From Maribacter sp. MJ134 (GTDB taxonomy: Bacteria; Bacteroidota; Bacteroidia; Flavobacteriales; Flavobacteriaceae): a stretch of DNA of 64,000 nucleotides. The notes below the pieces were generated by a model. The model saw only the letters and a program-made list of their open reading frames with translations. It did no database searches and was not told where the DNA came from. Position numbers and translations under genes: made by a program. This document shows positions 28,408 through 39,999 of the stretch, piece by piece; positions within the stretch are counted from its first letter, which is position 1, and each line of letters opens with the position of its first letter. The DNA lies in contig NZ_CP034570.1 of NCBI RefSeq assembly GCF_003970695.1, forward strand, positions 2,294,001-2,358,000, written 5' to 3'.

Positions 28408-31400
28408 ATGAAAATGAGACTTTTAGCCCTAGCTTTCCTTTGTTTTTCCAGCAGTTTAATACGAGCGCAGAAAAAGACCCAGGAAACAAAAAAACCTAAT
28501 ATCATTTTTATTCTTACCGATGACCAACGCTTTGATGCGATAGGATATGCGGGGAACAAATTGATTACGACCCCTGAAATGGACAAACTGGCCAAAGAGG
28601 GCACCTATTTTAAAAACGCCATGGTCACCACACCAATTTGTGCAGCAAGTAGGGCCAGTATACTTACCGGACTCTACGAACGAACCCACAATTTCAACTT
28701 TCAAACAGGGAATATCCGGGAATCTTATATGGCGGATTCTTATCCAAGAATCTTAAAAGAAAATGGATATAAAACAGGTTTCTTCGGAAAATACGGAGTA
28801 CGCTATAATGATTTGGACAAACAGTTTGATGAATACGAATCTTATGACCGTAATAACGGGTATAAGGACAGGCGTGGATATTATTATAAGACCTTGGGCA
28901 AGGACACCGTACACCTTACCCGCTACACTGGCCAAAAAGCATTGGATTTTATAACAAACGCCGATGGTGACGAACCCTTTTGTCTTTCCCTTAGCTTCAG
29001 CGCCCCACACGCGCATGACCCAGCGGAGGACCAATATTTCTGGCAGCAAGAGTCGGACGCCTTATTACAAAACATGAGCATGCCCGGACCAGCCCTGGGA
29101 GAGGACAAATATTTTGAGGCGCAACCAAAAATTGTACGCGATGGCTTTAATCGCTTACGCTGGACATGGCGCTACGATACACCCGAAAAATATCAGCATA
29201 GCGTAAAAGGCTACTACAGAATGCTCTCGGGAATAGACCGAGAAATTGCAAAAATCAGAGCAACACTTGAGAAAAAAGGATTGGCAGATAATACCGTTAT
29301 CATCCTTATGGGAGATAACGGCTACTTTTTAGGTGAACGTCAACTGGCGGGCAAATGGTTGTTGTACGACAACTCCGTCCGTGTGCCACTAATCGTTTTT
29401 GACCCAAGACAAAAGAAACAAAAGGATAGCGATGTATTGGCATTGAACGTTGATGTGCCCGCCACTATTCTCGATTTAGCAAATATTCCAGCACCTGAGG
29501 GATGGCATGGAAAAAGTTTGATGCCCATAGCCAATAACAGAACAAAAAACTTTGAACGGGATACCGTTTTAATAGAGCATATTTGGGATTTTGAGAACAT
29601 ACCCCCAAGCGAAGGCGTGCGTACCAAAGACTGGAAATACTTTCGCTACGTAAACGACAAGACCATTGAGGAACTTTATGATTTAAGCAAAGACCCTCAG
29701 GAAATCAACAATCTTGCGAAAGACCCTGCATACGCAAACAAAATGGAGGCTTTTAGAAAGACTACCGATGGTTTAATCGCAAAAAATAGTGATACCTACC
29801 GAGCTGCTCCGACCGACCTTACCGTAGAATTGATACGCTCTCCAGAAACCGAAGTGGAAATCTACGACCTACAACCGGAGTTTGGTTGGACGGTTCCACT
29901 TGGAGCTAAATTTCAATCAGGATATCAGATTTTACTGGCCTCTAGTAAAGCCAGTATCGATGCCAATAACGGCGATGTTTGGGACAGTCAACGTGTGGGC
30001 TCAAACGCATCTACCAATGTGGAATATACCGGAACGCCGCTGGAAGTTGGAAAAACCTACTATTGGAAAGTCCGTATCTGGGACCAGGACAACCGATTGG
30101 TGGACTATTCCGAAACACAACAATTTACGACAGGCAAAAGCGATAGTTATATCATATCCACCGAAAACAAATTCATAACTACCAAAGTAAAACCAAAGGT
30201 ATTTGAAAAACGGGGTGATTTCTATTTTATAGATTTTGGAAAAGCTGCTTTTGCGACAATGAATTTCTCTTACGAAGCCAAAACACCGCACACCTTAACC
30301 ATAAGGGTTGGTGAAATGGTGAATGACAAGGGGAATGTAAATAGAACTCCTCCGGCAAAAAGTAATATTCGCTATCAAGAACTAAAGGTTGATGTAAAAC
30401 CAGGGCAGACGCAATATCAAATAGAGGTACAGAAGAATGAACGCAATACCAGGCCCAATCAAGCCGTACCACTTCCAGATGGTTTTCCACCATTGGTGCC
30501 TTTTAGATATGCCGAAGTAGAAGGAGCGCAAGAACCAATCTCAGCTGAAGATTTTGAACAACTGGCCTTTCATACCTACTGGGATGAAGAGGCGAGTGAT
30601 TTTGCAAGTAACAACGACATCCTGAACCAAGTTTGGGACTTATGCAAATATTCCATTAAGGCAACAACCTTTAATGGCTTATATGTAGATGGGGATAGGG
30701 AACGTATTCCTTATGAAGCGGATGCCTACCTGAACCAGTTAAGTCATTATACCACGGATAGGGAATTTGCCATGGCAAGACGTACTATAGAGTATTTCAT
30801 GAAAAACCCAACCTGGCCAACAGAATGGCAGCAGCATGTTGCATTGTTAATACACGCAGATTTTATGTACACGGGCAATACCGAAGTCATAGAACGCTAC
30901 TACGAGCCACTAAAACACAAGACACTTTTTGAACTATCCAATGAAGATGGCTTAATAACCTCAACTAAGGTAGATGCAGAATTTATGCGTAAACTAGGTT
31001 TTCCTGACGGATATAAAAAACCCTTGACTGATATTGTAGATTGGCCACCGGCGAATTTCAACCGCAGTACAACCCCTGGGGAACGAGACGGTTTTGTCTT
31101 TAAACCGTACAGCACCGTTATCAATTCTTTCTTCTATGAGAATATGAAGATTATGGCGCAATTTGCAAAAATACTGGGCAAAACTCAAGATGTATTGGAT
31201 TTTGAGCTGCGGGCCGCGAAAGCCAAAAAAGCGGTAAACGAACAAATGTTCGATAAAGAAAGAGGTATTTATGTAGATGGTATAGGTACGGACCATGCTT
31301 CGTTACATGCCAATATGATGCCGTTGGCCTTTGGTTTGGTTCCTGAGGAGCATTATGAGTCTGTTGTAAACTTTGTGAAATCTCGTGGAATGGCCTGTAG

Positions 31401-31929
31401 TGTATACGGCTCTCAATTTTTGATGGACGGGCTATATAATGCAGGGGAAGAAGATTATGCCTTAGACCTCTTAGTGGATACCAGTGATAGAAGTTGGTAC
31501 AATATGATACGTATAGGTTCTACCATCACTTTAGAAGCTTGGGACAATAAGTATAAGAACAATCTAGACTGGAACCATGCGTGGGGTGCCGTACCTGCAA
31601 ATGTAATTCCAAGGGGACTATGGGGTATAAAACCAAAAACGCCCGGATTTGGAATTGCAACCATCAAACCACAAATGAGCAAGCTTAAATCCAGTAGTAT
31701 TGAAGTGCCTACCGTAAGAGGGACTATAAAAGGAACCTTTACGCATAATGGACCTCGACTTCAGACGTATGAGATAGAAATACCCGGTAATATGGTCGCG
31801 GAGTTTTCTTTGAACAATCTAGACGGTAAGGACTTTATTCATAACGGCGAAAAAGTACCATCTGCTTTTGAATATATCAGGTTAGACCCGGGTAAACATA
31901 CCATTCAATTAAAAATCAATTCATTTTAA
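28408..31929 (+). CDS. Sulfatase-GH78 alpha-L-rhamnosidase fusion
   Basis: A 1173-residue bifunctional enzyme with a signal peptide ending LIRAQ (residue 21). Residues about 28-465 are an S1 sulfatase: [10 protein letters not shown], signature [11 protein letters not shown] (Cys78) and [12 protein letters not shown]. Residues about 470-1173 form a GH78 rhamnosidase with a Fn3-like start ([20 protein letters not shown]), beta-sandwich domains and an alpha/alpha-barrel with [18 protein letters not shown] (acidic residues Asp763 and Glu765) and [11 protein letters not shown]. It could desulfate and then release rhamnose from the same end. The frame is open from a TTG at 28336, but that precedes the predicted transcript start (about 28341); the ATG at 28408 begins the signal peptide. 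Confidence 0.93.
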   Translation: MKMRLLALAFLCFSSSLIRAQKKTQETKKPNIIFILTDDQRFDAIGYAGNKLITTPEMDKLAKEGTYFKNAMVTTPICAASRASILTGLYERTHNFNFQTGNIRESYMADSYPRILKENGYKTGFFGKYGVRYNDLDKQFDEYESYDRNNGYKDRRGYYYKTLGKDTVHLTRYTGQKALDFITNADGDEPFCLSLSFSAPHAHDPAEDQYFWQQESDALLQNMSMPGPALGEDKYFEAQPKIVRDGFNRLRWTWRYDTPEKYQHSVKGYYRMLSGIDREIAKIRATLEKKGLADNTVIILMGDNGYFLGERQLAGKWLLYDNSVRVPLIVFDPRQKKQKDSDVLALNVDVPATILDLANIPAPEGWHGKSLMPIANNRTKNFERDTVLIEHIWDFENIPPSEGVRTKDWKYFRYVNDKTIEELYDLSKDPQEINNLAKDPAYANKMEAFRKTTDGLIAKNSDTYRAAPTDLTVELIRSPETEVEIYDLQPEFGWTVPLGAKFQSGYQILLASSKASIDANNGDVWDSQRVGSNASTNVEYTGTPLEVGKTYYWKVRIWDQDNRLVDYSETQQFTTGKSDSYIISTENKFITTKVKPKVFEKRGDFYFIDFGKAAFATMNFSYEAKTPHTLTIRVGEMVNDKGNVNRTPPAKSNIRYQELKVDVKPGQTQYQIEVQKNERNTRPNQAVPLPDGFPPLVPFRYAEVEGAQEPISAEDFEQLAFHTYWDEEASDFASNNDILNQVWDLCKYSIKATTFNGLYVDGDRERIPYEADAYLNQLSHYTTDREFAMARRTIEYFMKNPTWPTEWQQHVALLIHADFMYTGNTEVIERYYEPLKHKTLFELSNEDGLITSTKVDAEFMRKLGFPDGYKKPLTDIVDWPPANFNRSTTPGERDGFVFKPYSTVINSFFYENMKIMAQFAKILGKTQDVLDFELRAAKAKKAVNEQMFDKERGIYVDGIGTDHASLHANMMPLAFGLVPEEHYESVVNFVKSRGMACSVYGSQFLMDGLYNAGEEDYALDLLVDTSDRSWYNMIRIGSTITLEAWDNKYKNNLDWNHAWGAVPANVIPRGLWGIKPKTPGFGIATIKPQMSKLKSSSIEVPTVRGTIKGTFTHNGPRLQTYEIEIPGNMVAEFSLNNLDGKDFIHNGEKVPSAFEYIRLDPGKHTIQLKINSF

Positions 31930-31961
31930 ACACTTACCATTAGCTATAATCTGCGGTACCT

Positions 31962-33827
31962 ATGAAATCATTTAAAATTTTACTTTTAAATCTTGTTTTC
32001 ATCGGTGCTGCTTCGTTTATGGTCAATTGTGATAAGAAGACAGCTCCTTTAATTGACGGAGAGCTCAAAAAATGGCATCGCATCACCTTAAACTTTGTTG
32101 GGCCACAGACCGATGAACTTTCGGAGGTGAATCCCTTTTTAGACTATCGGCTTGATGTGACCTTTACAAACGGAGATACGAGCTATGTAATTCCCGGATT
32201 TTATGCCGCCGATGGAAATGCTGCGGAAACCAGTGCTACCAGCGGTAAGATATGGCAGGTACGTTTTACTCCTGATGCCGTTGGCGAATGGTCGTACACA
32301 ACATCCTTAAAAAAAGGGGACGAAATTGCGGTTGCCGATAACGCAACAGGTGCCGAATCTGGCGGATTTATGGACGGACAAACCGGAACTTTTACCATTA
32401 CAGCATCGGATAAATCGGGACGGGACAATAGAGCAAAAGGACGCCTACAATACATTGGGGAATCCTACTTGCAGTTTGAGGAAAGTAAAAAGTATTTCAT
32501 TAAACTTGGGGTAGATGCACCAGAAAATTTATTGGGTTATGCTGATTTTGATGCAGCGACCAATGTCCTCGATTTTTTAAAGGAATGGCAACCCCATGCC
32601 CAAGATTTTACAGCAGATGCACAAGCCTTTGTATGGAAAGAAAACAAAGGAAAAAATCTTTTGGGTGCGATTAACTATCTAGCCGCTGAAGAACTGAACG
32701 TCTTTTCTTTTTTGACTTTTAACGTGGATGGTGATGACCGTAATATTTTTCCTTACCTCCTGAAAAAACCGGTAGCGGAATACGAAACCTACGCCAGCAA
32801 TAAAAAGAATTTGGAGGCATGGGAAAACTTCTTCCATAAAACCAGATTGGATGTTTCCAAGTTGGACCAATGGGAACGTATTTTTGAATATGCTGAGACC
32901 TTGGGTATGTTCCTTCATTTTAAGACCAATGAAACGGAGACCGACCATCTCATGGACAAAGGTGTTTTTGGAACAGAAGGAAAATTATACTACAGAGAAT
33001 TGATAGCCCGTTTTGGCCACCATCTCTCCATGAACTGGAATCTAGGGGAAGAGAACGACCAACCTACCGAGGAGGTATTAAAAGTCGCCAACTACATTAA
33101 AAAATTAGATGCTTACAGCAATCACTTGGTCATGCATACCTTTCCCAACAAGGACGACCGATACAATGATTTTATCGGCGACCAATCTCCCTTGACAGGG
33201 GCATCCTTACAGTTGAGCGACCCTGAATTTAAGGACGTAAGTCCTAGGGTTCTTAAATGGCGTGAAAAATCAAATGCAACTGGTAGAAAGTGGGCCTTAT
33301 CCGTAGACGAACCCGGCAAGGCCAATATTGCCCTGTTACCTGACGATGAAGACCCAGAACATAATTTAGCGCGGGGAAACGCCCTTTGGGGAACCCTGCT
33401 CGCAGGTGGTTTTGGCGTAGAATGGTACTTTGGCTATGCTAGCCCCAACTCCGACCTTACCTGTGAAGATTTTAGAAGTCGGGATTTGTTCTGGGACCAA
33501 AATAAACATGCCCTACATTTCTTTGAAAACTATATTCCTTTTTGGGAAATGGAACCGGCCAACGAACTCATCGCTACAGATAGCGGTTACTGTTTTGCCA
33601 AAAAAGGAGAAACCTATACCATTTATCTGTCTATGGAAAAAGAAACGACAACCCTAGAACTGGGCACCTCGGGTGACGAATTTTCCATCGCTTGGTACGA
33701 CCCAAGAAATGGCGGCGATTTGCAAGAGGGTTCTATACAAAGCATAAAAGCAAAAGGAATAGTTACTGTAGGATATCCCCCATCCAACAAAAATAAGGAT
33801 TGGGTCATCCTGATAAAGAAAAAATAA
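31962..33827 (+). CDS. DUF5060 glycoside hydrolase-like lipoprotein
   Basis: A 621-residue lipoprotein (FMVNCDK). Residues about 35-150 match DUF5060, a beta-sandwich (LKKWHRITLNFVGP, WQVRFTPDAVGEWSYTTS). The middle is a TIM-barrel-like region with NWNLGEEND (Glu363/Glu364) and LSVDEPGKAN (Glu450) at positions expected for acid/base and nucleophile. The C-terminus (IAWYDPRNGG onward) resembles a putative collagen-binding beta domain. This architecture occurs in apiosidase-like and other clan GH-A enzymes. Activity is not assigned. Second gene of the promoter D unit, 32 nt after the fusion enzyme. Confidence 0.78.
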   Translation: MKSFKILLLNLVFIGAASFMVNCDKKTAPLIDGELKKWHRITLNFVGPQTDELSEVNPFLDYRLDVTFTNGDTSYVIPGFYAADGNAAETSATSGKIWQVRFTPDAVGEWSYTTSLKKGDEIAVADNATGAESGGFMDGQTGTFTITASDKSGRDNRAKGRLQYIGESYLQFEESKKYFIKLGVDAPENLLGYADFDAATNVLDFLKEWQPHAQDFTADAQAFVWKENKGKNLLGAINYLAAEELNVFSFLTFNVDGDDRNIFPYLLKKPVAEYETYASNKKNLEAWENFFHKTRLDVSKLDQWERIFEYAETLGMFLHFKTNETETDHLMDKGVFGTEGKLYYRELIARFGHHLSMNWNLGEENDQPTEEVLKVANYIKKLDAYSNHLVMHTFPNKDDRYNDFIGDQSPLTGASLQLSDPEFKDVSPRVLKWREKSNATGRKWALSVDEPGKANIALLPDDEDPEHNLARGNALWGTLLAGGFGVEWYFGYASPNSDLTCEDFRSRDLFWDQNKHALHFFENYIPFWEMEPANELIATDSGYCFAKKGETYTIYLSMEKETTTLELGTSGDEFSIAWYDPRNGGDLQEGSIQSIKAKGIVTVGYPPSNKNKDWVILIKKK

Positions 33828-33853
33828 CAATGCTCGAACAAGTACATTTTGCA

Positions 33854-35857
33854 ATGAAATCAATATTTAGCTTATTCCTTCTGCTAATTTTAGGAGGCTA
33901 CCAGCTACATGCCCAAGCATCAAAATTAAACCTCCCCATTATTGATGAAACCAATATTTTTAAAGAGAAAAACGGTATCGTTGCGGTAGAGGCGGAATAC
34001 TTTTACAAACAGACCAAAACCGATACCCGAAGTTGGTATCGGGTAAATAAGCACGAAACTCCAGATAACGTAGCGGACCAAGACCCAAACCATAGTACGG
34101 GTGCAAGCAATAATGGCTATCTTGAAATTCTCCCGGATACGAGAGTAACACATGATGACAAACTCATTCACGGTGAAAATTTTTCAAACGAGCCGGGTAA
34201 ACTTGCTATAGCACATTATCGAGTAAAAATCGATACCCCTGGTCGTTATTACATATGGGTAAGAGCCTACAGCACGGGTGGTGAGGACAATGGAATTCAT
34301 GTGGGGCTTAATGGAACGTGGCCGGATAGTGGTCAGCGGATGCAATGGTGCGACGGAAAAAACGAATGGACTTGGGCAAGCAAACAACGCACTAACGAAG
34401 AACACTGTGGCGTACCTTATAAAATTTATTTAGACATTGACAAAGCCGGTATTCATGACATTCAATTTAGCATGCGTGAAGATGGGTTTGAATTCGATAA
34501 ATTTCTATTGACCAACGACAAGAATTTCATCCCAAAGGATATGGGTACCAGAGTGGTCATCACGTGGCCGGAACCTTCGTATTATGAGGCCATCAGCACC
34601 TCGGTGGTCGAAAATAAAACCTTGCCCGTGGCCGATTTTCCCGTAAAGGGCACAGGCTACTACAAGGACGCGGGCGGACGTTGGTTGGCCATCAATCCTA
34701 ACCAAAGAAAAGAGGCCAGCACCACAACCGATTTCAATTTTAAAAGTGACCACTATGATGTGGTTTTTATAGGCGTGGGAGAAAATGACGGACAATCCAC
34801 TTTCACCATTTTAGTAAACAATAAAGAATTGGGTTCCTACTCACCGGCACTCACACAAAAAATGTTTGCAGAAGGCGAGAAATCAAATACCGTTTGGGAA
34901 AATGTATACCTAAAAAAGGGGGATAAAATTACCGTACGTTCCAAGATAGGAAGTGCCGACGGAAAAGAATATGCCAGAGCGCGTTGGGCTGGTCTTATTT
35001 TTGCCCCAGTGGGAAAAGGCAAAATCGTAAGTGCCGCATCAGGAATTCCCGTAGCTAATAAAGCAGTGGCGGCACCTAAAATAAACCCACCAAAAGGGCG
35101 TATCGCCATTGTTGCCGATGGTAATTCCCCCGATCCGGACGATTTGGGTGGAACGGCAGTTTCCATTTCGTTATTGAAAGCATCGGGACTAGCCGATAGG
35201 TTGGTTCATTATTCCCATAGCTGTGATTTGGAACGAGTAGAACGTATATCGGAACGGGCGGAACGAGAACGTCACGCATTAATGCAAACCGCATCCGATG
35301 TCACCGCAAGACGCTGGGGAGGATTTGATGACCTCACCTTCTTTGATGCCAAATGGCAACAGAAAGAAACAGTGACCGATTTGGCCAAAGCTATCAACGC
35401 ATCTACTGCCAATGACCCCCTTTGGATTATAGAGGCCGGAGAACCCGATATCATTGGTTTAGCCTTAGATGCTAGTTCCAAGAGCAAGCATAAACATGTA
35501 AAAGTGGTCACGCACCATTCCGCAAACGACGACGCCGGAGATTTCTACACCTGGCAGCAAATTTTAGACTATGGAGTAGAAGAGGTTCGTATTCCGGACC
35601 AAAATGTAAACTTAAAAGTGAACCTCGAAAAATGGGATTGGGCAAAAAATCATCCAGATCCACGAGTGCAATGGGTCTGGCTACAAGGGAAAATTGCAGA
35701 GGTAGATGATGTGGTAAAATTCCAAAAAGGAAAATGGGACTGCTCCGATGCCGGTATGGTTTTGTACTGGATAACAGGAGCTACCAACGGTGGACTGAAA
35801 ACAGGCGGAGTCGAGGATGTAAAAAAACTGCTTTTGGATTATATTGAAATGAACTAA
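33854..35857 (+). CDS. Secreted protein: CBM-like beta domains and nucleoside-hydrolase-like domain
   Basis: A 667-residue protein starting at the ATG that gives a clean signal peptide (MKSIFSLFLLLILGGYQLHAQ, cut just after the final Gln). Longer in-frame starts exist at 33800 and 33830. Residues about 25-225 are a beta-sandwich resembling GH115 C-terminal or CBM modules (IVAVEAEYFYKQ, GRYYIWVRAYSTGGEDNGIHV). A second sandwich follows. From about 415, VADGNSPDPDDLGG (acidic cluster Asp422 to Asp430) resembles the calcium-binding start of the nucleoside hydrolase/DUF1593 fold. The carbohydrate role is inferred from context only. Confidence 0.7.
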   Translation: MKSIFSLFLLLILGGYQLHAQASKLNLPIIDETNIFKEKNGIVAVEAEYFYKQTKTDTRSWYRVNKHETPDNVADQDPNHSTGASNNGYLEILPDTRVTHDDKLIHGENFSNEPGKLAIAHYRVKIDTPGRYYIWVRAYSTGGEDNGIHVGLNGTWPDSGQRMQWCDGKNEWTWASKQRTNEEHCGVPYKIYLDIDKAGIHDIQFSMREDGFEFDKFLLTNDKNFIPKDMGTRVVITWPEPSYYEAISTSVVENKTLPVADFPVKGTGYYKDAGGRWLAINPNQRKEASTTTDFNFKSDHYDVVFIGVGENDGQSTFTILVNNKELGSYSPALTQKMFAEGEKSNTVWENVYLKKGDKITVRSKIGSADGKEYARARWAGLIFAPVGKGKIVSAASGIPVANKAVAAPKINPPKGRIAIVADGNSPDPDDLGGTAVSISLLKASGLADRLVHYSHSCDLERVERISERAERERHALMQTASDVTARRWGGFDDLTFFDAKWQQKETVTDLAKAINASTANDPLWIIEAGEPDIIGLALDASSKSKHKHVKVVTHHSANDDAGDFYTWQQILDYGVEEVRIPDQNVNLKVNLEKWDWAKNHPDPRVQWVWLQGKIAEVDDVVKFQKGKWDCSDAGMVLYWITGATNGGLKTGGVEDVKKLLLDYIEMN

Positions 35858-35885
35858 GAACACTTAAGAATAATACGGTTAAGTC

Positions 35886-38429
35886 ATGATAAAAAGAACA
35901 GTTTTTACCTTTATAATCGTTCTCCTGCTAGCACTTAACGGTACCGCCCAAGAACGCGAACGCCCGTTTATATGGGTAACTACCTCAGAACGAAATACTA
36001 TTCTACAAAAAATTGAGGATAACACTTGGGCAGCGAAGTATTACGATGGATTAAAGAAAAAAGTTGACCAACAGATAAGCGAACATCAAAATGACCCTCA
36101 GGCTTTTTTGAGAGGAATGCCGTTGGATTGGGAGAAAGAAATAAATGGCAATATCCCACCTCTAACCTACACCACTACGGGCAAAAAAGGGAAACACGAA
36201 AATTTAGACAATGCCAGTGATGAAGAAATGGCCAACTTTAATATGTTGTCGGATTATCTCCAAACCGCTATTGATTGTGGCGTACTCTACTACCTAACTC
36301 AAGAAGAAGCCTATGCACAATGTGCTACGGATATTCTTCACACCGCAATAAACGGACTCATACAATTGAAACCGTCCGACTGGAAACCGAGAGGAGGCTG
36401 GTTATGTCCGGATGATATTCTTAGGGAATCCAGGGTCATCGGGGAAAAATATCCTATTGCATATGATTTTGTAGCACCCTTTCTTAACAAAGGGGGCATG
36501 GCTTACGATATCGGAAAGAAAAAGAAAGTTGATTTCCCCATGGAAAAAGCCCAAACAGTATTTAGAACCTACGCTCAACTCGTGATAGATAACGGAATGG
36601 TCAATTCCAATCACCCCGTATTAGAATCCAATTGTTTGGTGTACAATACGTTGGCTTTGAATGATTTGAAAAAACGAAATAGCTTTTTGGAATATTACTT
36701 GACAAAAAACACATCCAATCAGGATGCGCTCGCTAAAGTGGCTGAATTTTATAAGAACGAAGGTGATATTTGGCCAGAATCTTCGCAATACACCAATGAT
36801 GTTGCTGAGCGTTCTACGAAATTGATGTTTCTTTTGACAAAGTATGACCCAAACTTAAAATTGGGTAGAACTTATCCTAATATTCCGTGGGCCATACAAA
36901 GACTAGATTATTTGGTGAATCCCAATGGAGAATTGTTGTTATGGGGTGATGGCCACCGCAAATACAAAACGCCCTATGAGGCATTTGAACTGGCATACAA
37001 TCTTGGTAAGTTAGATAGCGTGCCCGGGCTCGAAAAGCAATTTTCAACTTTACTGGGAGCGGCCATGAGCGAAGGAAAGTATCATCGTGAAGGTTTAGAG
37101 GCACTACTTTGGTTTCATCAAGATTTTGAAAAAAATGATATTGAAATTAACTTACCCAGAACGGACGAACAACCCCATGCCGGTATATTTCTGCAACGCA
37201 ATTTAAGTAGTACAAATAATCCTGATGACGGGTTAATGTGCTTTGTTGGTGGAGCTTCCATGGTGCATGGCCATGCTTCTGGAATGTATATGGAACTATA
37301 CGGGGAAGGTGTAGTACTGGGAGTGGACAATGGTCGTGGAAAGTACGCCCAAGACATTCATGAAAACTATTCGAGAATTTTTGCTGCGCACAATACCGTT
37401 ATTGTAAACGGGGCTTCACAGGGCGAAGGTGAATGGGTAAACTTGGGAATGGAGACGGTAACTTTAGCATCTATGGAGCCCATGCCAACGCAAGAAGCCG
37501 TATCCCCTAACTATTCATTTACCACTACCAATTTTTATGATGGTGGCGGAGACAAAGCAGAGGCAGAACAACAAAGAACTATGGCTTTGGTTCGCACATC
37601 GCCAACAACCGGCTATTATTTGGATATTTTTCGTTCTAAATCGGCCCTGCCGAACGAATTTCATGATTACCTCTACCATAATCTAGGGGAATCACTCAAT
37701 TTCTTAAATGAAGACCTCATCCTAAAACCCGAACCGCAACGGTACATGGCAAATGCCAATGGCGAATGGAAACGAAATCGCATTTTTAGAAATCCGGGAT
37801 GGCACTTTTTTGAGGACGTAATGACTTCCAAACCCTATAACAAGGACATTCAAGTACTTTTTAAGTCGGAAGGTTTTCAGGGCAAAAAACGTTATATGAA
37901 AATGTTCATGCCCGGTTTTGCTGGTCGTACCTATACGAAGGTAAAAGCACCCAAAACATTCGAGGCACCTGCTCCCTACGATGAAATGCCTACACCCACC
38001 TTGGTCGTGCGACAAAACGGCGAGGCTTATACCAAACCCTTTGTTGCGGTATACGAACCCTTTGCGACCAGTGAAACTAATGGGTCGGTAATAGCCGTTG
38101 AGAAATTGGAACAGAACGGAATCCTTAAGGGTGTCAAAGTAACGAGCTCTGTTGATGAAGAGCAGCTTGTACAGTATATCATTACCAGTACGGAGAACGG
38201 TTTTCTTTCACTGCCAGAAAAAGACATGAGCTTTCAGGGCCACTTTGCCATTATTACCTACGATACGGATGACAAGCTAAAAGATATCTACATTGGGAAC
38301 GGTGAACGCTTGGAAGTCGACCAACATATTATAAAAACCATGAATACAGATTCAAGAGCGGGTTACATTAATTTTTCAGCCGATACGCCCAGTATACGTG
38401 GAAACATAAGTTTGATGCCTAAAGAATAA
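35886..38429 (+). CDS. Heparinase II/III-like polysaccharide lyase (copy 1)
   Basis: An 847-residue secreted enzyme (signal peptide ending GTAQ, residue 22). An alpha/alpha toroid (about 25-400) precedes a beta-sandwich with the superfamily motifs [15 protein letters not shown] (His461, His463) and AHNTVIVNG (His502). Such lyases cleave uronic acid-containing chains by beta-elimination. A paralogue at 47736 shares RTSxTTGYYLDxFRSKS and [10 protein letters not shown]. Related toroid lyases are reported from ulvan PULs (from memory, unverified), so an ulvan-lyase role is plausible. It lies 28 nt after the previous gene and 5 nt before the next sulfatase, inside the promoter D operon. Confidence 0.85.
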   Translation: MIKRTVFTFIIVLLLALNGTAQERERPFIWVTTSERNTILQKIEDNTWAAKYYDGLKKKVDQQISEHQNDPQAFLRGMPLDWEKEINGNIPPLTYTTTGKKGKHENLDNASDEEMANFNMLSDYLQTAIDCGVLYYLTQEEAYAQCATDILHTAINGLIQLKPSDWKPRGGWLCPDDILRESRVIGEKYPIAYDFVAPFLNKGGMAYDIGKKKKVDFPMEKAQTVFRTYAQLVIDNGMVNSNHPVLESNCLVYNTLALNDLKKRNSFLEYYLTKNTSNQDALAKVAEFYKNEGDIWPESSQYTNDVAERSTKLMFLLTKYDPNLKLGRTYPNIPWAIQRLDYLVNPNGELLLWGDGHRKYKTPYEAFELAYNLGKLDSVPGLEKQFSTLLGAAMSEGKYHREGLEALLWFHQDFEKNDIEINLPRTDEQPHAGIFLQRNLSSTNNPDDGLMCFVGGASMVHGHASGMYMELYGEGVVLGVDNGRGKYAQDIHENYSRIFAAHNTVIVNGASQGEGEWVNLGMETVTLASMEPMPTQEAVSPNYSFTTTNFYDGGGDKAEAEQQRTMALVRTSPTTGYYLDIFRSKSALPNEFHDYLYHNLGESLNFLNEDLILKPEPQRYMANANGEWKRNRIFRNPGWHFFEDVMTSKPYNKDIQVLFKSEGFQGKKRYMKMFMPGFAGRTYTKVKAPKTFEAPAPYDEMPTPTLVVRQNGEAYTKPFVAVYEPFATSETNGSVIAVEKLEQNGILKGVKVTSSVDEEQLVQYIITSTENGFLSLPEKDMSFQGHFAIITYDTDDKLKDIYIGNGERLEVDQHIIKTMNTDSRAGYINFSADTPSIRGNISLMPKE

Positions 38430-38434
38430 ATTAT

Positions 38435-39916
38435 ATGAACTTAAGAAAAAATGCGACTTCGTTCGCTGCAAAAATCACCTGTGGTGTGCTTTGCTCATTG
38501 TTGTTACTTTCCTGCAAATCGGGACAAAAACAGGAAACCAAAAACCAAGAAAAGCAAAAACCCAATATCCTTTTTATCGCCGTGGATGATTTAAGACCTG
38601 AGCTTAATTTTTATGGCGCGGAACATATCAGCTCCCCAAATCTTGATGCGCTTGCAGCGGAGAGTTTGGTTTTTGACAGGGCCTATTGCAGTGTTCCAAC
38701 CTGCGGTGCATCCAGAGCAAGTATTCTCACAGGAACTCGCCCTACGCGCTACCGTTTCTTGACCCACGACGTTAAAGTGGACGAAGAGATACCGGAGGCC
38801 ATTACCCTACCCGAGCTTTTTAAAGCCAACGGATACACCACCATATCCAACGGAAAAGTGTTGCATCATAAGAACGATAGAAAAAAAGCATGGGACGAAA
38901 TCTGGCGGCCTGAAAAAGGAACCGTAAATTATTTCACCGAAGAAAACAAAAATCTGATTGCATCACCTGAATCACGTGGTAATCCTTTTGAAACCTCCAC
39001 GGTAGATGAAAATGAATATTTAGATGGTAAGATTGCCGCCAAGAGTATTGCCGACCTCAAAAAACTAAAGCAAGACGGTAAACCCTTTTTCTTGGCCATG
39101 GGTTTTATGAAACCCCACCTACCCTTTAATGCACCACAAAAATACTGGGACAAATACCCTATTGAAAACATTACCCTTCCTGAAAGTTATGTACAGCCCA
39201 AAACTACGCCGTCTAAGGCATTCCATAAGTTTGGGGAACTCCGCAACTACCACAGCGTTCCTCAAAAAGGGCCGGTTACGGATGAAATGGCAAAAAAGCT
39301 TATCCAAGGGTATTTTGCCTGTGTAAGCTTTGTTGATGCCCAAATTGGTAAGGTACTGCAAGAGTTGGAAGACTCGGGCATGGCAGAAAACACCATTGTT
39401 GTCTTATGGGGCGACCACGGTTGGAATTTAGGAGAACACCAACTATGGTGCAAGCATTGCACCTTTGAAACGTCCTTACATAGTCCGCTTATCATTAAGG
39501 TACCGGGCAAAACAAAAGGAGAGCACACGGCTAATATCACAGAGTTTATTGATGTGTATCCTAGTCTGGCAGAATTAGCAGGGTTAGATGTTCCTGAAAA
39601 TCAATTGGAAGGAGAAAGTTTTGTGTCCCTCATTAACGGCACACCTGAAAAGCGACAAAAAGACTATGCCGTTTCTAAATTCAAAGATGCGGTTACGCTA
39701 ATACAAGGGGACTATTTCTATACCGAATGGACAGACAACGAAGGAATCGCCTATGCCAGAATGTTGTTTGACCACCGTACCGACCCTATGGAACTGGACA
39801 ACCTAGCGGAAAAAGAATCACACCAAACTATCGTTAAGGAAATGGCTGCTGCACTTCGTGAGAAATGGGGTGCTAATTTTTTGGTGAATACGGTTGCTCC
39901 TGCTAATACACACTAA
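38435..39916 (+). CDS. Sulfatase, iduronate-2-sulfatase-like lipoprotein
   Basis: A 493-residue S1 sulfatase with lipobox LLSC (Cys27). [17 protein letters not shown] supplies the first metal ligands, the signature [11 protein letters not shown] starts at catalytic Cys90, and [18 protein letters not shown] is diagnostic of the iduronate-2-sulfatase-like branch. The Lys/His residues of the substrate pocket appear intact. Last gene of the promoter D unit, 5 nt after the lyase, ending at a bidirectional terminator. It probably desulfates lyase products. Confidence 0.93.
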   Translation: MNLRKNATSFAAKITCGVLCSLLLLSCKSGQKQETKNQEKQKPNILFIAVDDLRPELNFYGAEHISSPNLDALAAESLVFDRAYCSVPTCGASRASILTGTRPTRYRFLTHDVKVDEEIPEAITLPELFKANGYTTISNGKVLHHKNDRKKAWDEIWRPEKGTVNYFTEENKNLIASPESRGNPFETSTVDENEYLDGKIAAKSIADLKKLKQDGKPFFLAMGFMKPHLPFNAPQKYWDKYPIENITLPESYVQPKTTPSKAFHKFGELRNYHSVPQKGPVTDEMAKKLIQGYFACVSFVDAQIGKVLQELEDSGMAENTIVVLWGDHGWNLGEHQLWCKHCTFETSLHSPLIIKVPGKTKGEHTANITEFIDVYPSLAELAGLDVPENQLEGESFVSLINGTPEKRQKDYAVSKFKDAVTLIQGDYFYTEWTDNEGIAYARMLFDHRTDPMELDNLAEKESHQTIVKEMAAALREKWGANFLVNTVAPANTH

Positions 39917-39966
39917 TTAGAATTCCGTTCGTTAATAAAACATGCAACAAAACTCTATTGAATTAA

Positions 39967-39995
39967 AAATCCCCGAGCTAAAAACTCGGGGATTT
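39967..39995. terminator. Bidirectional terminator between convergent PUL operons
   Basis: A perfect 11-bp stem, AAATCCCCGAG (39967-39977) and CTCGGGGATTT (39985-39995), with a 7-nt loop. T-rich tracts on each side let it act for both the promoter D operon and the convergent oxidoreductase/DUF1080 operon, whose last stop is at 40000. Confidence 0.9.
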
Positions 39996-39999
39996 ATTA

